NCBI GenBank assembly: GCA_034359265.1
Contig: CP136894.1
Coordinates: forward strand, 31,712,501-31,776,500
Length of the DNA: 64,000 bases
From: Canna indica
Taxonomy: Eukaryota; Streptophyta; Magnoliopsida; Zingiberales; Cannaceae
Reading direction: 5' to 3'
The notes below the pieces were generated by a model that saw only the letters and a list, made by a program, of their open reading frames with translations, had not been told where the DNA came from and ran no database searches. Below, piece after piece: positions 1 through 9,475 of this stretch. Each line of letters starts with the position of its first letter. Positions within the stretch are counted from its first letter, which is position 1. The position numbers and the translations under genes were made by a program.

Positions 1-486
1 AACCGAGCTCATAAGGAGCGTGTTTTGGGTTGTTCAAGGCATTGAGCGCGGGAGTGGCGGCACTAAGGCCGGAGGTGACGGCGCTGAGGCCTGTGGTGAT
101 GTTGATGCTGGGGACAGTGCTTGGGGCCATGCCGAGCTTGCGAGGAGTGTAAGGCGGGACCATGCCTGGGGTCGAGAAGGGTAGATGTGTCGCGCAGAAT
201 GGGAGTTGTTGTCATCATTGGGCGGTGTTCCTGTCGAAGATCCTAGGAGTTCTTTTGTTGTGCGCTATGAGATAGCCATAAATAATCTGGACACATAAAC
301 GTGGAAAAATGGAGAGAAGTATTATTGAATTATTGTCAAATAATAGTACGTTGGATCCCATCGATCGAGGTGCTCAGCCTACACGTGTTGGTGCCTCGTT
401 AAAACCTTCAAATGGAAAATCTTATGGGAAAAACCACAATGAAAGAAAAAGAGTATACCGGCCTTTTGTAGTCTAAGGGGGATTGT
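1..486 (-). mobile_element. Tat-like Ty3/gypsy 3' untranslated region, fragment
   Basis: This stretch lies directly downstream (minus strand) of a Tat-type integrase end. The motif with tcgttaaaacc followed by gggaaaaaccac near 395-440 recurs near 53113-53145, again just downstream of a Tat integrase end. The GC-rich part with gagcttgcgaggagtgtaag near 140 resembles sequence near 30380, 36120 and 36810. The element runs off the left window edge, so no LTR is seen. Confidence 0.6.
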
Positions 487-606
487 TTAGCTATATTAGA
501 CCCACAGGAAGGTTGTGTTCCACGTTCATTGGAGTTCTCGTCCGGAGAGTTCAACGATTTTGTAGGCTCCCTTTCCTATGTCTTTAATTATTTTGTATGG
601 GTCTTT
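487..606 (-). pseudogene. Tat-lineage integrase C-terminal end, broken
   Basis: The minus strand reads a peptide containing DPYKI, then GKGAYKIVELSGREL, then a TGA stop, then TWNTT. This is the basic C-terminal tail of Tat/Athila-clade Ty3/gypsy integrases, which bind DNA beside the catalytic core. The TGA sits where relatives have Arg before TWN, consistent with CGA to TGA decay. Upstream coding sequence is cut off at 606/607 by an inserted LTR. The same protein end, independently decayed, is found split at 60388-60765 and 53008-53262. The family assignment rests on recognition of the motif, not on a database search. Confidence 0.65.
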
Positions 607-1690
607 TGTCACACCCCAAATTCGGTATGACCGGCCAGGGTACACTACGTACCCTGAAGCCTAACCCAAACCAAACCACATATATAACAAAATCAGACCT
701 AAACATTTGATAACATCTCAAGGATTTTCAAAATACATTTATTTTCAAGTAAAATCCCAAAACACCAACTCATTAAATAACTAAATGTTCAAATCGATTT
801 CAAAGCGTAATTACTAACAAAGACACCTCAAAGTAATAAAAGTGCGGAAACATAATAAACCGAGTCGACATGACTCAACAACTAAAGAAAGAGAAAAATG
901 ACTCAGTATCCCCCTCGACCACGACATATCACGAGACCCGCTGCCCTACCTCCACCAACCGCGCTGCTGCACCCTGATACATCTCTGATCTAACTCAGGT
1001 GCTGCAAAACAACATAATGAGGGGTAAGTCCAACTAGGACTTAGTGAGTAGATCGGTCTTCAATTTCACCACACATCATCATCATGCAAAATCAAATAAC
1101 ATATAATTAATCATAAGAAATATAAAGCATAATTTTTGGAGCATTTATTTTTAGCAGAGCAATCATCCACGTCATCATATAGCAACCTGCAAGAAATATG
1201 CCACAATATATAAACATACTCAATGCAACAATTCACATGCTCAACCCAGACCTGTCGGTCCTCGTCGCCATAGAGGGTAGGTAGTCGACATGGCCCTCGA
1301 TCTACCACCCAGCCAGTATCATCTCTTTGGGGTATGCTCTCCCCTCATCGACACGGCTCTCCCGATCAATCTCTTTGGGGCATACGCTGCCCTCATCGGT
1401 CGGGTCTCCGAACCGTCTCTTTGGGGGTATGATCTCCCCTCACCAGCCCGACTTCCGGAATAAGACCAACGCTATCTCTTTGGGGAATACCCTCCCATCA
1501 CCAGCGAGACTTCGAGGAAATGCAACAAGCAAATCACAATATAAAACACACAGGTATATAATATAGAATAAATGTGCTATCAACAGGTAGGTAAAATGGT
1601 ATGTCAAGGGCATACCTCAACCTCCGAGTTGAGAAACAATACTTCAGAAACTTGCTCTGATGTTTTCCTCAACACCAAACAAGAGAAGGA
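607..1690 (-). mobile_element. Truncated LTR of a Tekay-like Ty3/gypsy element
   Basis: The segment begins TGTCACACCCCAAATTC, the same terminal signature as the LTRs at 4248, 14304 and 25732, where it is the 3' end of a minus-strand LTR. The parts follow the same order: a 'gaccggccaggg' block, a 'gtgcggaaa' block, 'gctgcaaaaca', 'gacttagtgagta', then tandem repeats. Similarity to the other LTRs is lost at about 1690 and no terminal TTACA is seen, so the other end is missing. It interrupts the Tat integrase at 606. Confidence 0.65.
1321..1510. repeat. Short tandem repeat inside the LTR, four diverged copies
   Basis: Copies of atctctttgggg followed by a C/T-rich 'tctcccctca' block start near 1321, 1369, 1415 and 1474, so the period is 46-59 bp. 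The array sits at the same relative place as the roughly 50-bp minisatellites in the other LTR families of this window, although the sequence differs. Confidence 0.75.
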
Positions 1691-2024
1691 AAAGGAAATT
1701 GGGATATTCGGAGACTCTACACAAGCAACATTGAATCAAGTGCACCTATAATGAAATTCTTTTATATATGTAAACTATTTTGTAATAGGTGAATAATTTA
1801 TGTTTCCTTTTCTTACTTTCAATTTGCACAATTACGTTACTATATGTTGCTTTTTCTTAGCAAGCATGTTATTTCTCATGATAATGATTGTTAGTCATAA
1901 TGATTGGTCAGTGAATGTTAGTGTTAAGAATATATGCATAGATCAGTGTCTTTCCTAAAAGCTTTTGGGAGAGTTGAGATCATCCCATTGCAGCAAAAGT
2001 AGTGTTTAAAGGCGGTATATAACC
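1691..2024. other. No feature recognised
   Basis: AT-rich DNA with no long open frame and no similarity to the repeats recognised elsewhere in the window. Confidence 0.5.
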
Positions 2025-2103
2025 GGCACCCTTTAGTGGCCCTGTTATTAATCTAATTAAGCATATATAATTAGATTAATAACCGGTGCCAGTGAAGGGC
2101 GCC
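2025..2103. repeat. Imperfect inverted repeat forming a long hairpin
   Basis: Two arms of about 35 bp (2025-2059 and 2068-2103) surround an 8-base loop. The inner 16 bp (gttattaatctaatta and its complement) pair perfectly. The outer part pairs 'ggcacccttta.tggc' against 'gccagtgaagggcgcc' with a few mismatches. It could be a small foldback/MITE element or a scrap of DNA-transposon end. No target duplication was identified. Confidence 0.75.
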
Positions 2104-3204
2104 AGTCATTAACATTATTTTCTTCTTTCTATTTCCCTATTCCCCGACTTCGCTCTTCCCCTTCCCGCTCATCTCCCTCCCGATTCCAGTTCCCTTTCTC
2201 GCTCGTACTGCTCTTCTCCCAATCGAGTAGCTGCATTCTCTTGCCCTCCTCCTTTTTCTTTCCCTATCATCTTTAGCTGTATTGTTGTATTATCTTAAGA
2301 AGCAGCAGGAGCTCAGAAGAGAAAAGTGTGAAAACAAGAACAAAAGCGAGAGGAGGCGGTGAGCTCTTCTTCTTCCGGGCTGGAGGAGGCGAGGATAGGT
2401 ATTTCTCCTTCCCCCATGTTTTCACTTCTTTTTGTTGTTGTTCTTCGTCTCCTTCAAATATCTCTCTTTCTTTCATGAGATTTGGGCACAAAATTCTTCT
2501 TCCTTCTGTTTCTCATAGGCGTTAGCTTTGGGCGCTGCGATTAGGGCATAGAATTCTGCGCTGATGTCTCTTGACATTGTCAAGGCGCGCGCTTTGACAA
2601 CCTCATTAGACCTCTCAACAACACATACACAGTTACCTCTCAACAACACGTTGATCAACCCTTAGTTCCTGTGTTTGAAGGTTGAGCTAAATTTATCAGT
2701 AATTATCTACTCTCTTGATCTGTAATAAGCATTTATCAGTATTTATACTTCCCCCTCTTTCTCCTCTCTTATTGAATTCTGAAAGCTGCACCCTTCCAAA
2801 AGACACCAAAGCAAATAGGAGAAGGACAATCAAAGAACAGAGCTATAATGCCATGTAATTATTTTTATTTTCTGAAGTGTTTTTTCTTTAAATTCTAAGT
2901 GGTAAAGTTATATCACAAATTAAGAAAGAGAGATTGATTCAAAAAAGTGGCATTTGGAGAAGGGAATGAACTTATGCATCTATTCCCTCTCCATTTGGCT
3001 CATAATTTGATAATAAATTTTATAGAACTCCAATTGTCCTCAACGGAGCTTAATGGTGAGCTAATATTAGTAACAACAACAATATATATTTTTGTAGATA
3101 TTGCCATGATGGATGATCACCCTAAAACTGAAGTCAGAGTTGACAAATAAACCCCAAATGCTCTTGATTGATTTTTTTTTTTAACTCGATGTTCTTGTTG
3201 CAAG
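2104..3204 (+). other. C/T-rich leader-like DNA, no gene supported
   Basis: The stretch at 2110-2270 is strongly pyrimidine-rich on the plus strand, like many plant 5' leaders, and is followed by AT-rich DNA. Short frames exist at 2328-2525 and 2947-3150, but no known domain was recognised. Given the host exon at 3205, this may be the upstream part of the same captured or decayed gene. That is inference only. Confidence 0.3.
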
Positions 3205-3418
3205 TCTATGAATCAGATAGTATTTCTCCCGATACTAAACCCCCTCCAATTGATGATGGAACACTTAACGAGAGTGTTGCAGATGTGTTTGTGAGGGTAA
3301 CACAACTCATGTCCATATTAGAAACACAATACTCAGCAGATATTGTGATCATTGTTTCACCATATTCAGACAACTTATCAATCCTTCAAGCAGGCTTGGT
3401 AGGACTTGATATGCGGAG
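3205..3418 (+). pseudogene. Single exon of a histidine-phosphatase (phosphoglycerate-mutase-like) protein
   Basis: The translation contains ESVADVFVRVTQLM and VIIVSPYSDNLSILQAGL, which resemble the plant phosphoglycerate-mutase-like family, in which ESVADVF-type and late phosphatase-core segments are conserved. The exon looks spliced: AG precedes it at 3203-3204 and a GT donor follows at 3419-3420. Read straight through, the frame stops (TAA) just after the donor. In relatives a 'SPDSDNLS' version is expected, and here Asp is replaced by Tyr. No neighbouring exon was recognised on either side, so this is probably a captured or degraded fragment, not a working gene. The family name is from memory of conserved motifs and needs a protein search. 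Confidence 0.5.
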
Positions 3419-4247
3419 GTAAACAACTATCATTCTGCTTTTAAAATGTCTACTAGGCACAACCATTGCCATGTAAGATTTCCAACTATTTTACACTAGT
3501 AATCATTACTATGCAAAATTACTTAGCATTACACCAAACTCACTCCTAATGGTTTTGTTGCATCTTGAATATCTTCCTTTTCTTTTTTTATGATTACTTT
3601 GAACAAATTTTTGGTGATCTTCGTTATGCCACAATTGATGCATGCTACAATTGAGACAAATCTCGTAATATAAAATTTAATTAAACAAAATATAAGTACA
3701 AGCCAGAAATCAGAAAAACCTCATAGGGCAATCTATGTTTAGATATTTTCCCTAGATTTAATCTAGTAACGACAGTACAATCACTTTATAGAAGACAAAG
3801 TGTCGTGACCATCAATTAATGAAAATACCATATATTCTTGGGGTAAAATATGATGTTAAAACTTGGAAATACGATGGTGGAAGCTAATAACAGAAAAACA
3901 AAAACTACTACACTATTTTTATGAAATGATTTTTTTTTTTGATTGTTAGATGTTACTAACCTCATTAATCCCATTATGATTCATTTAATTGGCAAATTTG
4001 GTGGTAACTGGTAAGAGCAATAATTGACAAAAAGGGCATTGAACATTCTCCAATATACATAATGCAATGAACGTATTATATCTATAATAAAAATAAATGC
4101 AACTTCAACTAGATGAGGAGATTTAAGAAAAATAACGAAATAAATACTATTTTGCAAACCTTGAGAACGCGCATCCAAAAAGAATGATTCCAAAAATACA
4201 TCCTGAGCAGTCTCTTAGGAAAAAACAAATCATGATCACAAATATCT
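3419..4247. other. No feature recognised
   Basis: AT-rich, intron-like sequence. No further exon of the phosphatase-like gene was recognised and no repeat structure was seen. Confidence 0.45.
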
Positions 4248-6784
4248 TGTCACACCCCAACTGAGGATAGTGTGATCGGCCAGGGCCTACATCCTGCCCT
4301 GTAGCCTACTGTCTACACTGACTTAAAAAAAACTAGAACGTATCGATAAAAGAAATCTCAACACAAGCTTTATTTAAAGTTTTCTAAATTCAAATTTTGA
4401 ATTTTCAAACCAAATAAGGAAACCAACATCAGAACAACTGAACGTCTCAAGTTTCAAGTTTTACAAACTCTTTTCCAAATACAACTCTCAGTGCAGAAAA
4501 TAAAAACAATAACTAAACACTAGTCTATGACTCATGGACACCACTACGAGATATAGCACCACCTCCCGCCCACCAGCTGCACCATGTCGACAGGTCAAAG
4601 TCACTGCTCATGCTCTGCAAAACAAAGAACAAACTGAGTCCACTTGGGACTCAGTAAGTGGTTCTAGCAAACCTCCACATAATCCTCAGTTAGTCATGCA
4701 TATCATATAAGACAACATAATGAATATACAGGGAGGTAAGCTACTTCTAATGTGACTAATGACCTCATGGGTCATTCTGTATGAACCAAATATGTGAAAA
4801 CCTGCCATCTCGGCCTATAAAGCCTCCGGCATCCGGTCCTTGGGCCTACTTGTGGAATAAAAATCACGGCTACAGCCAACCCTGCCATATAAGGTAGAAT
4901 CATACTGGCCGTCGGCCACATCATATCAAGATGTAAACAAATAATCCCGGGCCATCGAGTAGGATGGTCCACTAGTCTCCGGGCACCGTCTGGGGTAGGG
5001 ATAGCTAGTCCCACCCAACTGAGGTCTGACACCTAGCGGGCCCGCTAGTGCATCTCAAGACCCAAACATTGGCCGAGCTAAGCATTGGTCATTTCTGACC
5101 TCCACGCTTCTCGGCGGACCATCTCAAGCACATCACACAATCAAATGTCCTAGGGTTTCCTTATATACCTTTCGGGCCATTGCCCGTATCTGGCCCTAAT
5201 TCGGGCTACAGGGTCAACAAATTAATGCTGCCCTTTCAAAATGTGTACACCTAAGAGTTCTAGGTTTCCAAAATATTTACTAGAAATCCTAGAAGTTATA
5301 TCATCTCCTAGCTAAGTTTCCATATATGCTGAGCGTCTCGCAACGTCCTACATGTTATTTAACATTATACACTACCTTGGGTGAGGAATTCCATGTACCG
5401 ACCTTGGAATTCCGCCCCTGAACATTTTAGGACAGCAAGTGTAAATTAAAGAAAGTAAGCAAACTTTACTATATCTACCATATATAGCCACAATATTCAT
5501 GCATAACAATTATACACTACCTTGAGAATTAAGCTCAATGAGAAACAATTTATCTAGCATGGCAAGGTAGCAATGAATTCAAAAATGCATGAAATACTAA
5601 GCATAGTAAACTATTACATCATTTCAAATTAAAAGATTTAATGAGCTAAGGATGGTCATTAAGCTAGCATTCCTACAATCTCATAAATCAATCAATTTAC
5701 TTACTATGGTTAGTGTTCTTTCTAAGTATCATCATGCCTCTATGGTTTGAACATTTTCTATGGAAGTTTTCATCTAAAGCTCAACCTTTCCCCCCCCTAG
5801 GCTTGGGCGAGCCTTGAGCAAGGGAAATTGTGCTCGGCCATGGCCCTTAGGGTATGAAAGGAAAGAGGATTTTAGCTCCAACCTTAACTCTTCGTCTCCG
5901 ATATATCTTATTTTCATAAGGACTAATTTACCCCTTCCCTACCCTTGGCCGAACCCTTCTCATGAGGCTTAGGGGTTCATTCGGCCATACCTAGGAGTCC
6001 TAGGGAAGACAAACCTTTTAACACGGGAAATCGATGATGTAGAATGCTCTATCAATAGATTTATGATCATCTAAGGGTTCTACTTCCATCAAGGGGATTG
6101 GGGAAAATTTTGGCATGAACTTTCCCCTTTCCCCATGATTCGGTAGCCCTAGATCTGAGAAAACAAAGAGAAAACAAAACGATCCGACATCGATTGATAC
6201 AAGAATCATGCACGAACAACTACGAAAATCTGATTCGTCAAAAAATCGCGAGAAAACACGATCCTTTCACCGCTAAGTGTTCGGCTACCCGCCTCCCCCA
6301 TTTTTTTCAAATCCAACCACTCACCTTGATTGCGGAGAATGAAATATCGGATGATGACAACTTCAAATATTCCGGCGACGATCCGAAATCCCGGATCGAC
6401 CAAATCCCCCCTTTTCCTTGCTCCTTCTCCTCTCCTAGGCGCTGCCTTGTGCGACTCAATGATGAGTCGCACGGCACATGGATGAGGGATTTTAATCCCT
6501 CATCAAACCTTCCTTAAAGGTCCAAGACTCAAACTCATGACTTGACTAAACCCGGGCTCGACTTGGTTTCCAACTCTATTCGCAACACGAGTCGACTTAA
6601 CTCGTTTAAGAATATAAATGCATAAAACGAAAGAGTCAATTGCCCAATTTCATTGCATACAACATTAGTCGAGTCATACCTTTTCACTCGAGGTGATCCA
6701 GAGGCTCGACTCGACTACTCCCGGGTCCGGCGTGCTGCACCAAAATAGATTTTTTATATTAGGAAATTTGTCCTGGGTCTTACA
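4248..6784 (-). mobile_element. Complete-looking LTR (2537 bp), apparently solo
   Basis: On the minus strand the unit starts TGTAAGACCC (6784) and ends GGTGTGACA (4248), keeping TG...CA ends. Its order of blocks matches the Tekay-like LTRs of the window: 'gatcggccagggcc', 'gtgcagaaaataa', 'gctctgcaaaacaaag', 'gactcagtaagtgg'. No internal region or partner LTR adjoins it. The flanks are TATCT on the left and TGTTT on the right, so no target duplication is visible. This suggests rearrangement or recombination between elements. A short inverted copy of part of this LTR occurs at 8060-8200. Confidence 0.7.
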
Positions 6785-7800
6785 TGTTTCTAGCAATGTG
6801 GTTGTGAAAAGAAACTATGTCAGTATAAAACTCAAGAAACATAAGAAAAAACATCGGGTTCAATTAATAACAATTTCTATAAAATTATAATTTTTCATTT
6901 ATCTAAAACAGAGCATGTTAAAACTCCGTATGATCAAGCAAGATGCATCCATAACATGTATGATATTACAAATAATTACATCCAACACAATTTTAGATGA
7001 ACAAGAATCATACTGGGACATACAGATTCATACCATAGGAAGTATTCAGTCTTTTTTAGATTAATACCTGGACGTAGATGAAAACAAAGAACAACAAGAT
7101 AAGGAACAAGGATCATACAGATTCATACACAACCATGGAAAAGTTCTTTTAGATTAGTAGTTTTTTTTAAATTAATTTGTGAAACTAACCCAAATTTATC
7201 CCAAATTAAACTACTAAGTTGCTAGCAGTAGGTTCAAATATGCTTAGATTTGAACTTTCAGCAATCTTAGCATTATTTCTGGAATTGAAAACTCAGGAAA
7301 AAGTAGGACTAGATCAACTCCATATCCCAATGATAGATAAGTTAGACAAAGTAGCTTGCTAAATGGCACTCTTCTATTCCAAACCCTAATTGGACTAGAG
7401 AATAGAGCTAGACTAAATTATGTATTTGCTCATAAAAAACTACACTTAGGTGTGTTAATTATATGGACCAAAAAAGATAAAATTATGGTGGAGGGTAGAG
7501 GTCAACAAGTATCACACACATGGAAAAAAACTTAATCCTAAAGAACCATGGAAAAGAACCTTAATCTTAAACTACACTCTTCCAAATTGAAATAACATTT
7601 ACCACCCCAACCAACAAGTATAACACACATGGAAAAGAAACTTAATCCTAAAGAATCATCTGAATAGGCACAAATAAGTTCATGTTACAAACCAGCAAGA
7701 GCACCAGTGCCAGCCATGGTTTACTACAAAAAACCTGGACCCCTTCCTATAATAAGTATTATGATAAACTTAATCTAACAAATTGGCTAAGTTTGAATAC
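6785..7800. other. No gene recognised; AT-rich, intron-like DNA
   Basis: Apart from a short direct repeat (7503-7657), nothing was recognised. It may be part of the same captured segment as the chaperonin exon that follows. Confidence 0.4.
7503..7657. repeat. Direct repeat of about 45 bp, two copies 109 bp apart
   Basis: Copies start at 7503 and 7612. Both read caacaagtat, then acacacatggaaaa, then cttaatcctaaagaa, with one or two substitutions. Confidence 0.75.
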
Positions 7801-7878
7801 CTGTGAACACCTTTCTTCAATCAGCTTCTTGTCACCACCACCATGAAGAAAAATAGTATCATCAAGAGAGATAGTTAC
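7801..7878 (-). pseudogene. Isolated exon of mitochondrial-type chaperonin 60
   Basis: A 78-bp minus-strand exon encodes 26 residues including VTISLDDTIFLHGGGDKK and LIEERCSQ. It matches the apical/intermediate-domain segment of plant mitochondrial HSP60, where VT-S-DDT, GAGDKK and IEERC are conserved. Splice signals are good: on the minus strand a pyrimidine-rich tract ending in AG precedes GTAACT at 7878, and CAG|GTATTC ends the exon at 7801. The exon length is a multiple of three. Known relatives have Ala in the GAGDKK position where this copy has Gly. No adjoining exon was recognised within several hundred bases. A functional gene is therefore not supported, and a captured fragment is more likely. 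Confidence 0.65.
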
Positions 7879-8059
7879 CTAAAAGGCAAAAGATCAATAC
7901 ACTTCAAAATCACAAAAGTGAACAAGCTGAAGAACCTCTTACAAGTGGTCCTCGTCAATCGCCCCCAACCATTAGTACCTTTTGTAGGTTAGAAACAACA
8001 TATTTATTGTTTAGCAAAAAGGACTAGGAGAACATTATATATTGTTGCAAAACAAGGAC

Positions 8060-8200
8060 GGTAACATACTTTTGTAATACATGAACTATTGACCCGGTAG
8101 CCGGACATGGCTAGATACGGGCAAAGGCCCGAAGTGTATATATATATATATGGAAACCCTAGGATTTTGATTGTGTAATGTGCTATCATATTGAGGAAAA
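8060..8200 (+). mobile_element. Short inverted fragment of the 4248-6784 LTR family
   Basis: The reverse complement of this stretch (cctagggtttcc ... cgggcc-ttgcccgtatct ... cgggtcaa) matches 5130-5222 of the complete LTR. It therefore lies in the opposite orientation. A short (ta)n run has been inserted or expanded near 8135-8150. Confidence 0.65.
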
Positions 8201-8269
8201 CCATAAGTAGAAATTTTAAAAACCCAAAGAATCACAATATTGAAGATAACCTGAATTGATAACTTCAAT

Positions 8270-8600
8270 ATTATGCCCTCGGCTCTGCTGGTGGTCTGCA
8301 GCGGTCACTGCCCCCTCAGAATGCTACGGTCGACTACCAGATCCTTGCAGCCGAAATTTATTCTTGGCTGGCCCGTCATTCCTTTCAAACGGCACCAAGA
8401 CTTCTTTTTGAAGGGTTCATCCACTACCCGGGCAAGAGTGGAATCCTCAGTGTAGTGGATGAGCCTGCCAGTTTGAGGCCTCAAGCCTCCAACGAACCTC
8501 TTGACCCTGGCGATCTTAGATGCCACTAGGGTCGGGTGATACTTGAAAAGACGGTTGAAATCCATCTCATATTATGATACTGACATGCCCCCAGTATAAT
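8270..8600 (-). pseudogene. Orphan gag fragment of a Ty3/gypsy element
   Basis: The minus strand encodes a run with KYHPTLVASKIARVKRFV, GGLRP and IHYTEDSTLARVVDE, matching the retrotransposon Gag core of gypsy-1 and gypsy-2 in this window (KYHPTLIA, RVKRFVEGLRP, HYTE). In retrotransposons Gag forms the particle that packages the RNA. Only the central-to-late capsid part is present; the N terminus, zinc knuckle and pol are absent. It is more diverged from gypsy-1 and gypsy-2 than they are from each other, so it represents another family member. Confidence 0.8.
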
Positions 8601-8727
8601 ATCATATATAGCAATAACATGAGCATAAAATTGATACTAGTCGTATCATAATAACCGGCCAGTTGGCCATTCCCTGTGAGTCATAAAACCCGTAAATTAT
8701 GGCTCTACTCGATAAGTATCACTCAGC

Positions 8728-9078
8728 CACTATAAAAAATATATATTTGTCTACGACGGTTTTGCGACGCAAGTTTGTTGTCGCAGATGCTCACCAGACG
8801 GTCGTGTGAAGCGGTCGCAAATAACTGCACGACGACCATTGCGACAGCCATATACGGTCGCAAACTCGATCGCAAAAAACTATGCGACGGCCTTTGTGAC
8901 TCTAGTTTGCGGTCGCAATATATGCATCTTTGGTGACGGTGATGTGGCGGTCGCGTAGAATCTGTGACGAGACTATCTGCGACGAAATCTTTGTGACAAC
9001 TTCTGTCGTCGCAATTGCTCGTCTGCGACGGCGTTGCGACCACGTTGGCCATCGCAGATGATGAAGTTTTTAGTAGTG
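8728..9078. mobile_element. CACTA-derived miniature element (about 350 bp)
   Basis: The left end reads CACTATAAAAAA and the right end TTTTTAGTAGTG, so the terminal inverted repeats match at about 11 of 13 positions and carry the CACTA hallmark. The inside is packed with GCGACGG/TGCGAC-type motifs in both orientations, as in the subterminal repeats of plant CACTA families. It encodes no transposase. The flanking triplets (agc, ata) do not match, so the original target duplication is lost or the left border is rearranged. It abuts the truncated end of the gypsy-1 3' LTR. Confidence 0.75.
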
Positions 9079-9440
9079 ATACTCCCACCTCAACCCTAAC
9101 CCCTTAAACCCTTAATCCACAACCCACATCCACCTTAAGCCAACCAAAACCCTCTAAGCCGATAGACTTAAATAATTTAATTAAACTCATTCTAATAAAT
9201 CACAAGTACTTAATTAAATACACCCACATGAACATAATTAACAATTATGCACACACAACATCAAATCTAAATAATTTCAACTACCCAAGCCTAAAATTCA
9301 TAAATTCATATCCTACTTACCCAATCTCGCAAGCTCGCTTCGGACCATGAGTTGACTCGGCTCGACCATGAACTAGTCCGCTAGGCTGGCAAACACACAT
9401 AAGAGGAAAAATAAGAAATTTAAATATTTAGGATATTACA
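9079..9440 (-). mobile_element. 3' LTR of gypsy-1, truncated
   Basis: The segment from the LTR start (TGTAATATCC on the minus strand at 9440) matches 16670-17037 of the 5' LTR closely, including 'ccttaaacccttaat' and 'cacccacatgaacat'-type blocks. About 2.3 kb that should follow is missing. The LTR breaks exactly at the CACTA-derived element ending at 9078. Confidence 0.85.
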
Positions 9441-9456
9441 ATCCTCCCTCCTTAAA
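9441..9456 (-). promoter_or_regulatory. Polypurine tract of gypsy-1
   Basis: The minus strand reads TTTAAGGAGGGAGGAT immediately before the 3' LTR start. This is the expected primer site for plus-strand DNA synthesis. Confidence 0.75.
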
Positions 9457-9475
9457 GAAAATTCGTCCTCGAATT

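Noticed and set aside
29..606. Possible independent host gene at the left edge
   Set aside because: The only protein signal is the Tat integrase tail on the minus strand; the rest is shared with other Tat 3' regions in the window.
1321..1510. Regular short repeats that could suggest CRISPR
   Set aside because: The repeats are diverged, the spacers are not unique units, there are no cas genes, and the genome is plant. They are LTR minisatellites, as are those at 15001, 26391 and 51700.
4136..4200. Minus-strand peptide with FFLDARSQ near the phosphatase-like exon
   Set aside because: A short resemblance to a 'FLDARG' motif of the same family, but it is on the opposite strand and only a few residues long, so it is not strong enough to annotate.
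8723..9088. 121-codon minus frame with many Ser/Arg/Asp
   Set aside because: It covers the CACTA MITE; the protein reflects the gcgacg subterminal repeats and not a gene.
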